Positions 9,508 through 21,290 of a stretch of DNA of 64,000 nucleotides are shown here, piece after piece. Position 1 is the first letter of the stretch. Every line of letters begins with the position of its first letter. Both the position numbers and the translations under genes were made by a program. Source of the stretch: Brachypodius melanocephalos (taxonomy: Eukaryota; Chordata; Aves; Passeriformes; Pycnonotidae); the NCBI GenBank assembly GCA_013398615.1, contig VZSR01003806.1:3637819-3701818 (forward strand), given 5' to 3'. The notes beneath the pieces were generated by a model. The model made no database searches. It was not told the DNA's origin and saw only the letters and a program-made list of their open reading frames with translations.

Positions 9508-12500
9508 AGCTTTCAAAAAAGAGTGAAACACAATTTGACATGAACATGTTAGATCTGTCAAAGAATCATCTCTGTTCTCTATTAACTAAAGCTGTTACAA
9601 TTACTGATTATCTCAGCTAGTAAAATGGATTGCTTTTATTCAGCATTTTGTCCTGCAAAATGAAGATCCTATCTTGTGCTACCATCACTTTTCATATTAT
9701 TGGATTTCCAAATAACACATGTTGTTAGGATCCAATATAAAGCATAAACTTAGCAAATGTAGAGAGCATAGAATTTTAAATTATAATTTTACTAACCAGG
9801 AAGAAGATCATTAAGAGAATAATTTAACAATGTACAAGCGGAAGACCAAACCCTGGTACTCCTTTAGCAGAAGTTTAAAGGATACCCTTAGTGCTTTTAA
9901 GGTTTTAGTGCCTCTGGGACTAATAGGACCAGATTTATCTCTCCTAATTTCAACTGCTTAACTGAGGAACTTTGCTGTTCAATGAAGAGAGGAAATGACA
10001 GATATTTTCAGAAGGCAGTTTACTCTGATCTATGTTCCTAGATAAGACTGAATTACTGTAGACACCTATTTCTTCTCATCACTGAAAGTGTAAGTCCTGG
10101 GTGATTAGATAACTCAGCCATCTGATAACAGTCATCTTAGCTGAGTGTATAAATGTAAGGAATCTAATGTGCTCCTAAATTTGGGTTAGCTGTGAAGGTG
10201 AATTTTCACTGGAACTGAGGTTGTTCCTCAATATCTACCAGTGAAGGGTCTGAAACAAATGTCATCGGTGTGGATTTTTACCTGCATCCATCTTTGGGGT
10301 GCCAATCTTAGTGGGTCTAGCAAGGGGGAAGGGTCCCAGCCCTCAACCCTTCCTCCTGCCAAACCGATTCAAGAAAAGAGCAGGGGATGCCTTACAAATC
10401 AATTTACATTCCTTCAAGTGTCCAGAAGTACTTTCTCCATGCTCCCAAAGACTGATGTAGCTCTACTCTTTCTTTATTTTCTGCACTGACAAAATGCCAT
10501 AATTCTTTCCTGTTGCTGGAGATAGACAGGAAATATCATCCATGCTGTAATAATAAAAAATTTTTAAAAGATGTTGCCATTGTGAATTACAACCCTGCAA
10601 ACAACTATTATTCTCTGCTTTGAAAAGAGTGCTACTCCAATTTGCTTGCATTTAAAACCTGGAAGGTTATCAAACAGAGAAGCTATGTTTTTACATGATA
10701 TCCCCCTCACTTTTTTTGTGTGTGTGTGCTTTGGGTGTGTTTTTTTGTTTGTTGTTTTTAAAAAACCTCTATCCTTAAGGTAAGATAATCCCTTAATGGA
10801 TTGGACCAGGCTACTAACTATGCTGATGTCTAATTTTTTGCTATTGGAACTTTCAACACAAAGATGAGGTCTATTGTTTTGTCTATATCCTGATATTGCC
10901 ACTACTGTCAGTATGGTAAATTTGTACTGCACAGCAATTCAGAACAAGAATGAAGAACTGAGAAAATAAGCTCAGTTATATTTCAGAATTTTCTAGTGCA
11001 TAATTTGAATGATTCAGTTCTTGTGGTTTTTTTAAGCTTATTTTCCCCAAAACATTCAGCAGTTCACTGGTTGAAAGCTAGCTCTTGCATCTATAAAATT
11101 TCATGTGGTTGATTCCCAGCTGTTCCAGCAATATTAAATCACTTTCCACTCTTGAAAATTTAGACCATGCCTCAACATTTTTAATTCTGTAACTTGCTAT
11201 TGGCAAAGAGAGGTGAGAGTTGGAGAAGTGTGGAATGAGCTGAATAACCAAGATGGGAATCAACAACAGTAAGATTTGCATAGATCTTAAGTTATCTGAA
11301 AACAAAGATAAAGATAATACATAATAAACAAATAAAATTATCTTCAATCTTCAGTCAGAATTACACATTGAAATGTTGTACATAATTCAATAGTTTCTTC
11401 ACAATTTTTAGGTGTTTGAGAGTTTTCTTAAAATCTTGCTTCAACCGGCTGTATACACTTTAAAACAAAATGTAGCCTTCTGTTGTGAATGAAGACAATG
11501 TCAAGACAGCAAAAAGACATGAGACTTGAATAGCTTCAACAGTCCTCCTCTATTCAAAATTATTTAAATTACTGTGGAGTTGTGCTCTTCAATAGAATGG
11601 GGTGTATTTTGGAGAAGGAAGGTTACTGACACTATTTTTTTCCCCAGAAGTTTATTAATTATTACTATTTCATCCACATTCTGAGTCACTCAGAAGTTCT
11701 GGATAGATAGGGTAGAAGAGATACAATACGCTTCATAGACCATGTCTCCTCTTCAGTCTTCCTGCTAGCTTTTCATGCTTATTTAGAAAAGAGGGAAACA
11801 GATCAGGAAAAAAAATCATAGGAAATGTGCCAGAGTAGTACCTGCAGGAAAAGAGCAACAGCACAGAAAGAAGGCTTTTTGTGATTATCAGCAAAGAGGG
11901 CATAGATACTGTTTGCTGATAGCAGAAACATCCCTTTTATTAATTCAAAACAGAATATTCAACCTTTGATCATCTAACAGACAGAATCCTTATCAAAGGT
12001 CTTGTATTGCTGGACCTTGTCCTTATGTATTGGAAGTTTTCAGTCAGAATGGAAGCAGAGCTACATTTCTAATAAATCAGAAATAACTTAAGACATATGA
12101 TTTGCCTGTTATGCCCTCTACTGAGTACTGACAGATGCAGCCATACTGGGATGAACCTGTCTTATTCTACTGTTGGACAGCTTTCAAGCAAAATGTCTTC
12201 TCTTTGACTTTTTGAAACTTAGTGAAACTATGAACATCTCCTGGCTTTTCTGATTTTAAATCAGTATTTTGTTAACATATTTTAACCAAAATCATGAATA
12301 ATTTTTCATTTTTTTAGCATTGTTTTACTTGCTCTTACTTTCCAGAAGAGACCTGTTGTTTTTCAGGAGTGAATTCTTTCTCCAGATTTGAAAGTGACTT
12401 ATTTCTCATTTCTATATACAAGTTAATGAGACATCATGTAAAAAATATGCATAAATAAGAGTGTTACAAAATGGCAAAAGGTGTAAGTGAAGAACTTTTA

Positions 12501-13185
12501 AGGAAATAATTTTCTTAAAACTCCCTTTATTTCTTTTGCCTCATGCTACCTCATTTTATTTACACAGAAAAAGAATTATCACGCTAGAAACAAAGATCCT
12601 CCAAATGAAGGCAAGTAATGAATGAAGAACTAAACTGTCCACCAAGTAGAACAGATTTGCTGATTAGTGAGCCCAAGAACCTTGTTTTTACCTTCTGGAG
12701 AACATATGGAAAAAAGCCTCAATTCATTCCCAATCTTTAACTGTTGGTGGTATTGTTTTTCTTTCTGCATCATCTGTTTCAAATCATCTATAACCTTAGG
12801 TCATCTAGGAGGTCAAACAGAAACAGAACTTTATTTCTACAATTTAAACATCTACAGTTTGGTCTTTACCACTGAAACCAGCTGTAGCTTTGTTTTTAAC
12901 TTGGACAAACTACCTTTTTCAATAGAAAGTTGTCAACTGCATTTCTAGTATCAGAGGTTATATAGGTTATGGCTCAGTGAAAAGTTGAAATAATTATATT
13001 TCAGGGGTTTTTTGCTATGCCTATTAGATGATCACATCTGGTTAATTTAGAGTTTGGTCCAGATCCTCAACTGGAATATGAACCAACGAATACAAACACC
13101 AAAACTCAAAACTGATTCTGCATTTCCAATCTGAAGGGCTTAAAGACTGATAATGTTTCAGCTTTACTAGTCATTCTTCTACACC
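9508..13185. other. Non-coding stretch, nothing identified
   Basis: AT-rich sequence with short homopolymer and GT runs (for example 10711-10762). Open frames of 122 codons (10564-10932, minus) and 93 codons (12667-12948, plus) lack recognisable motifs, and nothing around them suggests exons. Confidence 0.5.
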
Positions 13186-13211
13186 AAAAAAAAAAAAAAA
13201 AAAAAAAAAAA
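13186..13211 (+). repeat. Poly(A) run of 26
   Basis: An uninterrupted run of A follows 'ctacacc'. No AATAAA lies close upstream and no target duplication is evident, so I cannot show that it is the tail of a retroposed copy. Confidence 0.9.
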
Positions 13212-14610
13212 GAAACTAGATGTGCCATCTTCTAGCTTCTGGACTATTCTTATACAGCTGAAAGAAATGAGATAGAACAAATGTGGTGGCTAAGGACCAT
13301 TTTTCTCCATTTGTTTTCATGGGTCAAAACCAAATGACTACTCTGAAATTTACAGCTGAATCAAGAGGAGAAATCACAGGGAAGACACATTCTGCTGAAG
13401 CTCTAAGTTGCGTGAAGAGCTGAATGAGAATTTAAACCAGTCCTCAAAATAAGCATAGAGCTAAAATCAGCATAGTTTTGGCACAAAAAATAAAAGAGCA
13501 TTTCTTTGCTGCAAGTTGTTATCTAGAGCAGCTCACCAAGCAAAAAAATACCAACTATTTTTCTGAACAGCATTTACAAATCCAAAAGTAGATGCTCATG
13601 GTTCACCAGGTTATTGCAAAGATGCTGAAGATGTGGTCAAGAGATCATTTAATGTGTGTACTTCACTTATGGAGTGGGTTTAGAAACTCTGTCCATTGTC
13701 TGAGCAGATCATGTACAAGAGGGCTCTGGGCTGATCATAAATTAGGTACTCTAGTACTAAGGCTCTGATAATGAGAGCAGAAGAGCTGTGTATGCATGTC
13801 CAAATAAGCCATTGAGTTTTTCTATTGAGGGGCTTGAAATGGACCCATGGAAGTGAATTCCTGAGTGTGACTGTTCACTAACTAAAAGGAATAAATCCAA
13901 GCCACAAGAAAATAAAACCAAGAGATAAGTGTGTCAACAGGACATTTATTCAATGGATACTTGTGTCAGTACAAAAAGAACCAAAGGACAAAGTTTATTG
14001 TCAAAATTAAATTTGGGCTATGTCCTTTATACATTAAATTTTGCTAATTCCTGGCTGCTTGTGCTCTCTTTCATCTTAATATAAATGCTTTGGGTTTGTT
14101 TTATTTTTGTTTGTTTTATTATATGCATAAAAATATATAAACTTGGAAAGAGCAAAATATTGACTACCTTCGGCCTTGAGGGGAAGGGTTTCATTTTCCC
14201 AGGTGCTTGAATGAATACTCATCTGGTTTTGTTTTGTAATTTTACAAAGAACTCACAGATTTTAAACCTGACCCTTCATCCTACTGACAAAACTTGGCAG
14301 AATTGTTCAGTGATATAATACAGAAATGCAATGCTGAGTTGTACCTCTCCCTGTGATGTAATGCACCTACAGTGACCTTACAGAAAGTGACTCATAATAT
14401 AAATTTGTCATAGACTTAGAGAAAACACGATTGCTTTTATCTGAATGAAAGTGGAGGCAAATCATTATTCTGCAAATGCAGCCATCTTCCTGCATTCAAC
14501 AGGACAACAAAAAATTACACTGCTAGCTTTGCTTTATCAACAGAGGAACATTCTGTCATTTTATTTCATTTGTAGCAATGGATGTGTTTTAAGCAGGTTA
14601 TTTGGGATGT
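13212..14610. other. Non-coding stretch, nothing identified
   Basis: AT-rich sequence without credible open frames or named repeats. Confidence 0.5.
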
Positions 14611-15191
14611 TGTCATGATTTAGTCCCAGCCAGCAACCAAGCCCCAGGTAGCCATTTGTGTTTCCCCAACCAGCAAGACTGGAGAGAGAACTGGAAGGAT
14701 AAAAGTTAGAGAATCCGTGGACTGGGACAAAAGCAGTTTAATACGGAAAGAAAAAGCCACACATACAAGCAAAGCAAAGCGAGGAATAAATTCAGTGCTT
14801 CGCCAGGGCAGGCAGGTGTTCAGCCATCTCCAGGAGAGCACAGCCCCATCACATGCAGCAGTTACTAGGGAAGACAAATGTCTTCCGAATGTCCCCTCAT
14901 CTCTCTTCTTCCCTCCACTTTATATATTTAAGCATGAAGCTCTGGACTATCCCCCTGGTCAATTTAGGTCACTTGTCCTGGCTCTGTCTCCTCCCTACCT
15001 CCCATGCACTCCCAGCCTCCTCATCAGTGTGGCAGCATGAAAAGCAGGAAAGGCCTTGGTTCTCTAAGCTCTGCTCAGCAATAACAAAAACATCTCTGTA
15101 TTACCAACCCTGTGTTCAACACAGATCCAAAACACAGCCCTGTACCAGCCACTGGGAAAAAAAGTTAATTCTAGCCCACCCAAAACTAGCA
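14611..15191 (-). mobile_element. LTR-B copy 1 (endogenous retrovirus LTR), minus strand
   Basis: Read on the minus strand this begins TGCTAGTTTTGGG and ends 'ggctgggactaaatcatgaca'-like, the layout shared with the copies at 28.4, 53.4 and 55.4 kb. Shared landmarks are the 'ggttttgg...atagagttaatt' start, the 'gctgaacacctgcctgccc' block, the 'ttccttgttttgctttgctt'-like block with its AAAGC repeats, and a poly(A) signal ATTAAA (complement at 14737-14742). I recognise this as a high-copy songbird LTR but cannot give its catalogue name. Target duplications are no longer visible. Confidence 0.85.
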
Positions 15192-16191
15192 TGGATTTCA
15201 AGAGAAGTTGTACTGTTACAGGCAAAATGAAATAGGGAATGGGGTTAGTATCAGAGACAGAGGAAGAAAATGTAATATTGGGACGTAAAGAGGATAGGGA
15301 AATAAATATCCCATAATCAGGAGAATATCAGGTAATAACTCTCCCCCTAAAAACATCCATGAAAATTGGGCAGTATGAAACAAAGAAAACCTTAATAATT
15401 CCATCATTAAAATTCTGAGTACTATTCTGAGTATTATTGATTGGAGTATTGATTACTGAATGACAAAAAAAAAAGTAAAAAACATTCAACTAAAGACACA
15501 GTTTAGAAGCAGAATTTCAGTGGAAAAGCTCTGAGCACATTTTTCTTTACAGTAATTTCTTCTTGTATGCTTTTTGTGGTGGTTCAAATTATACATATAG
15601 TAAAAAACCCAGATAAATATATTTAGAAGTACAAATATGGATGTGTGTGGAAAACTAGGCCATAGTATAAGTGAAAAAAGACTTAAAAAACTTAAAGACT
15701 TAAGAAATTAAATTATAGCTGATTTTAATTCGGAAACAAAAAGTTGCATATTTAGGTGTGTGTTGCATTCCATTAAATCTCTGCTGCAGTATCACAGTAA
15801 CTCAAAATATCTGCGATAAGGCTGACTCTTCATGCCCTCTCCACTTCCTTAGATTATTGCATTATACTTTAACTGCAAGGGAGCTTTTTTTTTTAAATTT
15901 TGCATATGTCTCACACCATGTCTGTGGTTATATTTATACAAGTCTAAGAAACATATAAAAATGCATCGCAGGATATGTAGTAGAAGTCTCTGGAAGTAAT
16001 TTGAAAGGTGCACTGCTGCCAATTTCTGCTCTTAGTTTTTTGTCAAGGTCTTAGGATTTCCTTTATTCTGATGGTGATACCAGCCTTCTTTGTTCCCATT
16101 TCCCTGTGTAGTTGTTCCTATATTTAAATTTTTTTATCTTTTGCTAGCTGGAACCACACCATGACCTACTTCCCATTTTCCTCAGTATTCT

Positions 16192-16194
<3 letters not shown>
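15192..16194. other. Non-coding stretch, nothing identified
   Basis: AT-rich sequence with no credible gene or repeat. Confidence 0.5.

Positions 16195-16243
<49 letters not shown>
16195..16243. repeat. Compound microsatellite (AT)n(AC)n
   Basis: About 19 AT units are followed by about six AC units. The tract is uninterrupted, so it is probably variable in length between individuals. Confidence 0.95.
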
Positions 16244-18016
16244 TACAAATATGTATATCACTGATGTGCCCTTGAATTGTCTGTTCTAATAGAGCTGAAT
16301 TGTCGATGAATAGACACAGAAATTTGACATATATGTAGTAAAAAAATTTAATGTTGCTGAATACTGAATATATCAGGTTTTGGTGAGTGGATCTGTGGGT
16401 TTCTGAAGTGATCACACAGAGGCAAGATTTATTGCTGAGAGTTGGAACCTGTTTTCAGTGTCCCTTAAGAAGACTTCCTTAGCTTCTGTATACACAAATA
16501 TATCTTCAGCTGGAGCAGCTTTTCTTTGGACATTTTGATGGGCTTGAGGCCAGCATTCAACAAATCCTGAATGTTAAACTGTAACTAGATTGAAAGATGG
16601 AAAATAATGCTAGAATCAATTTCTTCTTGAATGAGTCATCTTTCAAGGGTTATTTTTCATTGGTGCCATGTTTTTAAATGATAAAACAGGAAACTTCACA
16701 AACAGCTGTGTGATTTTGTTGAGACGGTGCAGGGTAGGAAGGAACAGCTGGCAAGAGTAGAGGGAGAACGGATATGTCACCTGCATGCTCCAGCCCTTAC
16801 GTTGAAGGAAGTTGCGTTTAACCATAAATTGGGACTTCTCAGATTGGGTAGATTCCCTAAGCAAGAGACATGCCCATGTATTCATTACATGGATTTCGTG
16901 AGCTTATTCTGTCGTCACATTTTTTTTTCTACTCCATAATAATTTCAAGATTCAGATTATAAATGAGGAAGTATTGGAAGTCATGGAAGGTAACTGATTG
17001 CCCAAATTCCTGATAAGGGAAGAATTTTTGCATTTGCAGAAAGATGAAAATTTATAATAAAGAAACCTTTTCTTGTTTATTTTTGTTCTGGTTTATGATT
17101 CAGTCTGTTAAAGGAGTCAATGCACATCATAAAACATCAATGAAGAGCCAGATGAGGAAATATACAAAACCACTAATCTGACTGGTATGAGTCTTACGAA
17201 AATTGGAGAATTGGGCACACCTTCCATTTATGTCTATAGTTCTAACATATTATGTTACACATTTATTCAAATTTTGACTATAATTAAATATAAAAGTAAA
17301 TGTTTGATTTTAATGGAGACAGAAACCTCTTCCTTACATTGTCACAGAGAGATTCCTAGCTGTAAGCTCTAGTTTATACTTTTTTTTACATCGAAACTCT
17401 GTGTTTAGTGAATTAAAGATGAAAGTGCTTGATAAAATTTGCTGACAAGGCCAATTTTGGAGAAATCACAAGAATCTTGGGAGGCACATAATGATTTTGA
17501 TAAATTGAAGAAATGGTGTGTTACAGTAAGAGGAAAACCAATGTAAATAGAGTCTACTCAGAAGCAAAGAGTCAGACACAAAATATTGACTAATAAATAT
17601 AAAATATAGCATAGTAACTCCTGTTTTTTAAGAATCTGGACATTATAAATGAAAGGGAAGGAATGGAGGCAGACTTTATATCTGGATTTACAAATAAAAT
17701 CAAGGATAAGCTTTACTAATAACAAAATTCCTGAGATAGAAATGTTTTCTAGAAACCATAACCCTGTTATTCTTCACTGTTCAACCCTGTTATTTCTTAA
17801 ACCACATCTTGTGAGAAACTTCTAATGAAATCTAAACCATATTAGATTGCAGAAAGAGATCTAAGTTGGACATAAAATATCTACCTTTTTATTGTCACAA
17901 GGGAAAGCATTCATGTTCTGATGAGAAATTTTACAGAGAAATCTTTGGGGGAATATTTTTGGTTCAAGGATTGCTCATCTGTCAGCTAAGTTTTAAGATG
18001 AAAAAGACTCATACAA
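16244..18016. other. Non-coding stretch, nothing identified
   Basis: AT-rich sequence with short open frames only. The pair of overlapping frames near 16.64-16.94 kb on opposite strands has no recognisable product. Confidence 0.5.
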
Positions 18017-18760
18017 TGGCGAATTAGCCTTGGCTAGCAGCCAAACTCCCATCCAACTGCTCACTCTCTTCCCATCCTCGGTGGGACAGGGCAAAATGTA
18101 GGATGAGAGAGCTTGTGGGCTGAGATAAATTCAAGATCACTTACCAGCGACCATTACAGACAAAGCATGTTTGACTTGAGTAAAAACAATTTAACTTTTT
18201 GACAATAGAAATAGATTCAGATAAACATCCATTAAACCAACACTTTTCCTCCCCCCTCTCCTGACTGCTCTCTTGCTCCCTGAGAAGCACAGGGGAAACA
18301 GGGAGCAGGGGCCTATGGTCAGTAGACAGTGGTTCCTGTCTGCCACTCCTTCCTCCTCACTCTTCTTCTGCTTTGGCAGCGCAGCTTTCGTGAGCTGCCA
18401 TCACTCAAGTGAAGTTTGCCCTGGTTTTGACTTTCCATGAGCTGCAGTTCTTCAGGGAATATCCCCTGCCCTAATGTGAGATCTTCTGTGGTCTGCAGTG
18501 TAGGTGTCTGCTTGCCACGTTCCCTCCACGGGCTGCAAGAAAATCTCTGCTCTGGCGCCTGGATAACCTCCTCCCCTCTTTCTCTTCTTTTCCCCACCTC
18601 ACAGAGTTGTTTCTCTCACTTTTTTCCCTCACTCCTCACTGCCTGTGCAATTTTTTTTTTTTACTTTGTTAAATAATCTTCAAGGCACCCCTGCCTTGGC
18701 TGTGGCTCAGCCACGCCCTATGATGGGTGGTTGGATCCATCTGGAACCAGCTGGTCTGGC

Positions 18761-19030
18761 TGGAACCGGCTGTGTCTGGCTGGAANNNNNNNNNNNNNNN
18801 NNNNNNNNNNNNNNNNNNNNNNNNNNNNNNNNNNNNNNNNNNNNNNNNNNNNNNNNNNNNNNNNNNNNNNNNNNNNNNNNNNNNNNNNNNNNNNNNNNNN
18901 NNNNNNNNNNNNNNNNNNNNNNNNNNNNNNNNNNNNNNNNNNNNNNNNNNNNNNNNNNNNNNNNNNNNNNNNNNNNNNNNNNNNNNNNNNNNNNNNNNNN
19001 NNNNNNNNGCTGGAACCGGCTGTGTCTGGC
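18761..19030. repeat. 20-bp GC-rich tandem repeat flanking the gap
   Basis: The unit 'ggctggaaccggctgtgtct' (plus strand) occurs immediately before and immediately after the run of N. The missing bases are therefore probably more copies that the assembler could not resolve. The sister LTR at 55.1 kb has only one copy of the matching motif, so the array expanded in this copy. Confidence 0.85.
18786..19008. other. Assembly gap of 223 N
   Basis: A run of 223 unknown bases lies inside the tandem repeat of LTR-A copy 1. The uneven size suggests an estimated gap rather than a default one. All open frames across 18645-19149 are artefacts of it. Confidence 0.99.
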
Positions 19031-19144
19031 TGAGGCAGCCCTGGCCTCCCCTCACAGAGCCGCCGCTGCTGCTGGGGCCTGGCACTCGCACCTTCTTACA
19101 GATGTACACACTCAAAGAAACCAAATATAACTTCTCCAACAAAC

Positions 19145-19600
19145 ACTAGAATGAGCTCAAGTCAGATCCTCTTGCTATTTCTTTTTCGTGCTTTATATTC
19201 TTCATGGGTTTTTTCATCAAAAGTTATAAATATTTTGTGAGAAGATACAGTAGTCCTTAGGTCTGTTACTGGGTCTACTCAGGAACTGTACAGAGAATAG
19301 GAGATTAAAGGCAAGGAAACAGCCCAGTGTTTTCAACATCTAAAAGGCTTCCTGCCACAGTATTGGCAAATATTACGATATTCGCCTGGTTTTTGGAGGA
19401 GAATGCCTCAATGTGGTGCTTGAAAACCTAGGGAAAATATCTTCATAATTCCATCTAGGAGGTTCATAATTCTTTTTAACACAACTTCAGTATTGCAGAT
19501 GTATGGCCATCCTCTGTTACATGCAGAGAGAGTAACTTGACACTATATCCTTTGAAAAACCTTTATATTTACAATTTTTATCATACATCCATATGTACAT
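19145..19600. other. Non-coding stretch, nothing identified
   Basis: AT-rich sequence between LTR-A and a CR1 tail, with no credible coding or RNA feature. Confidence 0.5.
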
Positions 19601-19748
19601 GTTCCATCCTTGGGAAACATTCAAGAGTTGGACAGGGCTCTGAGCAACCTGATCAAGTTGAAGCTGTCCCTGCTCGTTGCAGCACCACTGGAGCAGATGA
19701 TCTTTAAAGGTCTCTTCCAACCCAGACCATTCTAAGATTCTATGATCT
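19601..19748 (+). mobile_element. CR1 LINE 3' end
   Basis: This is the last ~150 bp of a CR1 copy in plus orientation. It holds the 'ggacagggctctgagcaacc' block, then 'tctcttccaacccagaccat', then the terminal octamer-type repeat 'attctaagattctatgatct' that ends CR1 elements. It is strongly 5'-truncated and non-functional. Confidence 0.9.
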
Positions 19749-20846
19749 TCTCTCTTAATAATATTATTAAAATAGGATTTGAATAAATAATTTCCTTTTT
19801 TTTTAAATTCAGGTTCCTTATACCTTTTCTTTTAAATAAGAAGTGGGGCACCCAAATGTCTGCTGCAATATGGCCCTTACTGACTAGCATTTCTGCTTGT
19901 TTCCAGGGCAACTGATTTAATTTTTACTTATTCTATCTTCATTCTGAACGAGGTCTGACTGTGCTTTTTCTATACAATGTACCTAATCAAGGAAAAGACA
20001 CACATCCTGGGTACTTCAGCACAAGTCGTGGTACCAAGTTTGCTGTACAGTGACAAAAAGTGAGGCAAGGAGGTAAGGCCACGACCCTTCAAAGTGCTTC
20101 ATGCTATATTAGCAGGGACTAGCCATTCCACTCATTACACAGGACATTACAAAGATTGCTCTATTTCCCATTAATTTCACAAGCCTCACACTGGGTTATC
20201 TGTGAATGCATGTGTATCACTTACAGTCACTTTTCTTAATAAATGATTCATATTTAATGGGAATAATAAGTGTTGCTGCAAGTTTCTAATATGATTTTTT
20301 TCACTGCAATTTCCTTCTCACTGTTCTTTCAAAACACTTAATCATCCATGATAATAATTAGCAAATTCTTATTAGCTGAAGGGGAAATCATATCTTACAG
20401 TATTTGCACCAGATAAACTAGATCCATTTTAACCTGTCTCAGTACTATATTTTGCAGGACATGGGAGGTAGATGAATTCCCAAAGCATAAAACTGCATCA
20501 TTTTTTATAAAAAAAACCCCTCTTCTGATAATCTACTGTAAATATTTTCATTTGCCTTTAGTAGTAGCACTCTGGCTTAAATGATAAAGGACAAATGAAA
20601 TACAAAAAGCTGTTGAACTGCATCATAAGTAATATACAGTACCTGGGGCCATTTATGTGCTCAGTTATACATGTGCTCCTATTCAATGTATGTATTTAGC
20701 ATATAAATTGGAGAATTGAGTTTAGTAAGTAATATTTTAATTTAATTGATTCTGAGAACAGTGAAAGTCTCCTAAAATTATTCTGCTTTTGGTGGACTTG
20801 AGTACAAACCAACAGAAGATGTGAGTGATCAAAAAAGAGGGGTGGA
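19749..20846. other. Non-coding stretch, nothing identified
   Basis: AT-rich sequence between two CR1 3' ends. No gene or named repeat is seen. Confidence 0.5.
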
Positions 20847-21290
20847 CACAGAATTGCAGAAGTGCTGAGATAGGAAGGGGCCTCAGGAGACCATTAAGAT
20901 TGACCCTGTGCTTAGAGCAGGGTTATGTAGAATAGGGTGCTCAGAACCATGTCCAGTATCTTTCTGAACATTTCTAAGAAGGGAGACTCCACAGTGTCTC
21001 TAGACAAGTTGTGCCACTGTCACACTATAGAAATGTTTCTTAAGTTCATAGGGAATGCCCTGGGTTTCAGTTTATGCCCATTGTCCCGTGTTCTGTCATT
21101 GGGTGCTACTGAGAAGAGCCTGTCCCTCTTTTCTCCTTTCCCTTTCATCATGTATTTATATACACCAATAAGATCTCCACCTCCTGAGCCTTCTGTTCTG
21201 CAGATCTGCAGGCTGTGGAGAGCAGCATTTTCTCTGCTGTTGTCCCCTTGTTTGTGAAGCTAGTCATTTCTTTGTAGAGGGCTATCAGGT
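20847..21290 (-). mobile_element. CR1 LINE 3' untranslated region, minus strand
   Basis: The plus strand starts 'cacagaattgcagaa...taggaaggggcctcagg' and continues with 'gggagactccaca', 'gtgccactgtcac', 'gttcctgtgttctgtc'-like and 'agatctccacctcctgagcc' blocks. This is the complement of the 3' region typical of older CR1 subfamilies. A 106-codon plus-strand frame (20937-21257) lies antisense to the element and is not a gene. Confidence 0.88.

Larger units (their letters stand above)
18017..19144 (-). mobile_element. LTR-A copy 1 (ERVL-type LTR), minus strand, with internal gap
   Basis: On the minus strand the order is: a TG start near 19144, a GC-rich block 'ccaggccccagcagcagcgg', a 20-bp tandem repeat broken by a gap, modules of the type 'gaactgcag...catgg', then an AT-rich part and an end 'agccaaggctaattcgcca'. 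The GC-rich block and the 3' part both align with the copy at 55.0-56.3 kb in the opposite orientation. I recognise the layout as the common avian ERVL-like LTR also seen in chicken. This class assignment is from memory. The 92-codon minus-strand frame at 18319-18597 is part of this repeat and not a gene. Confidence 0.8.

Noticed and set aside
18645..19149. Open frames of 140-161 codons around 18.6-19.1 kb
   Set aside because: They read through 223 N and a tandem repeat within an LTR.
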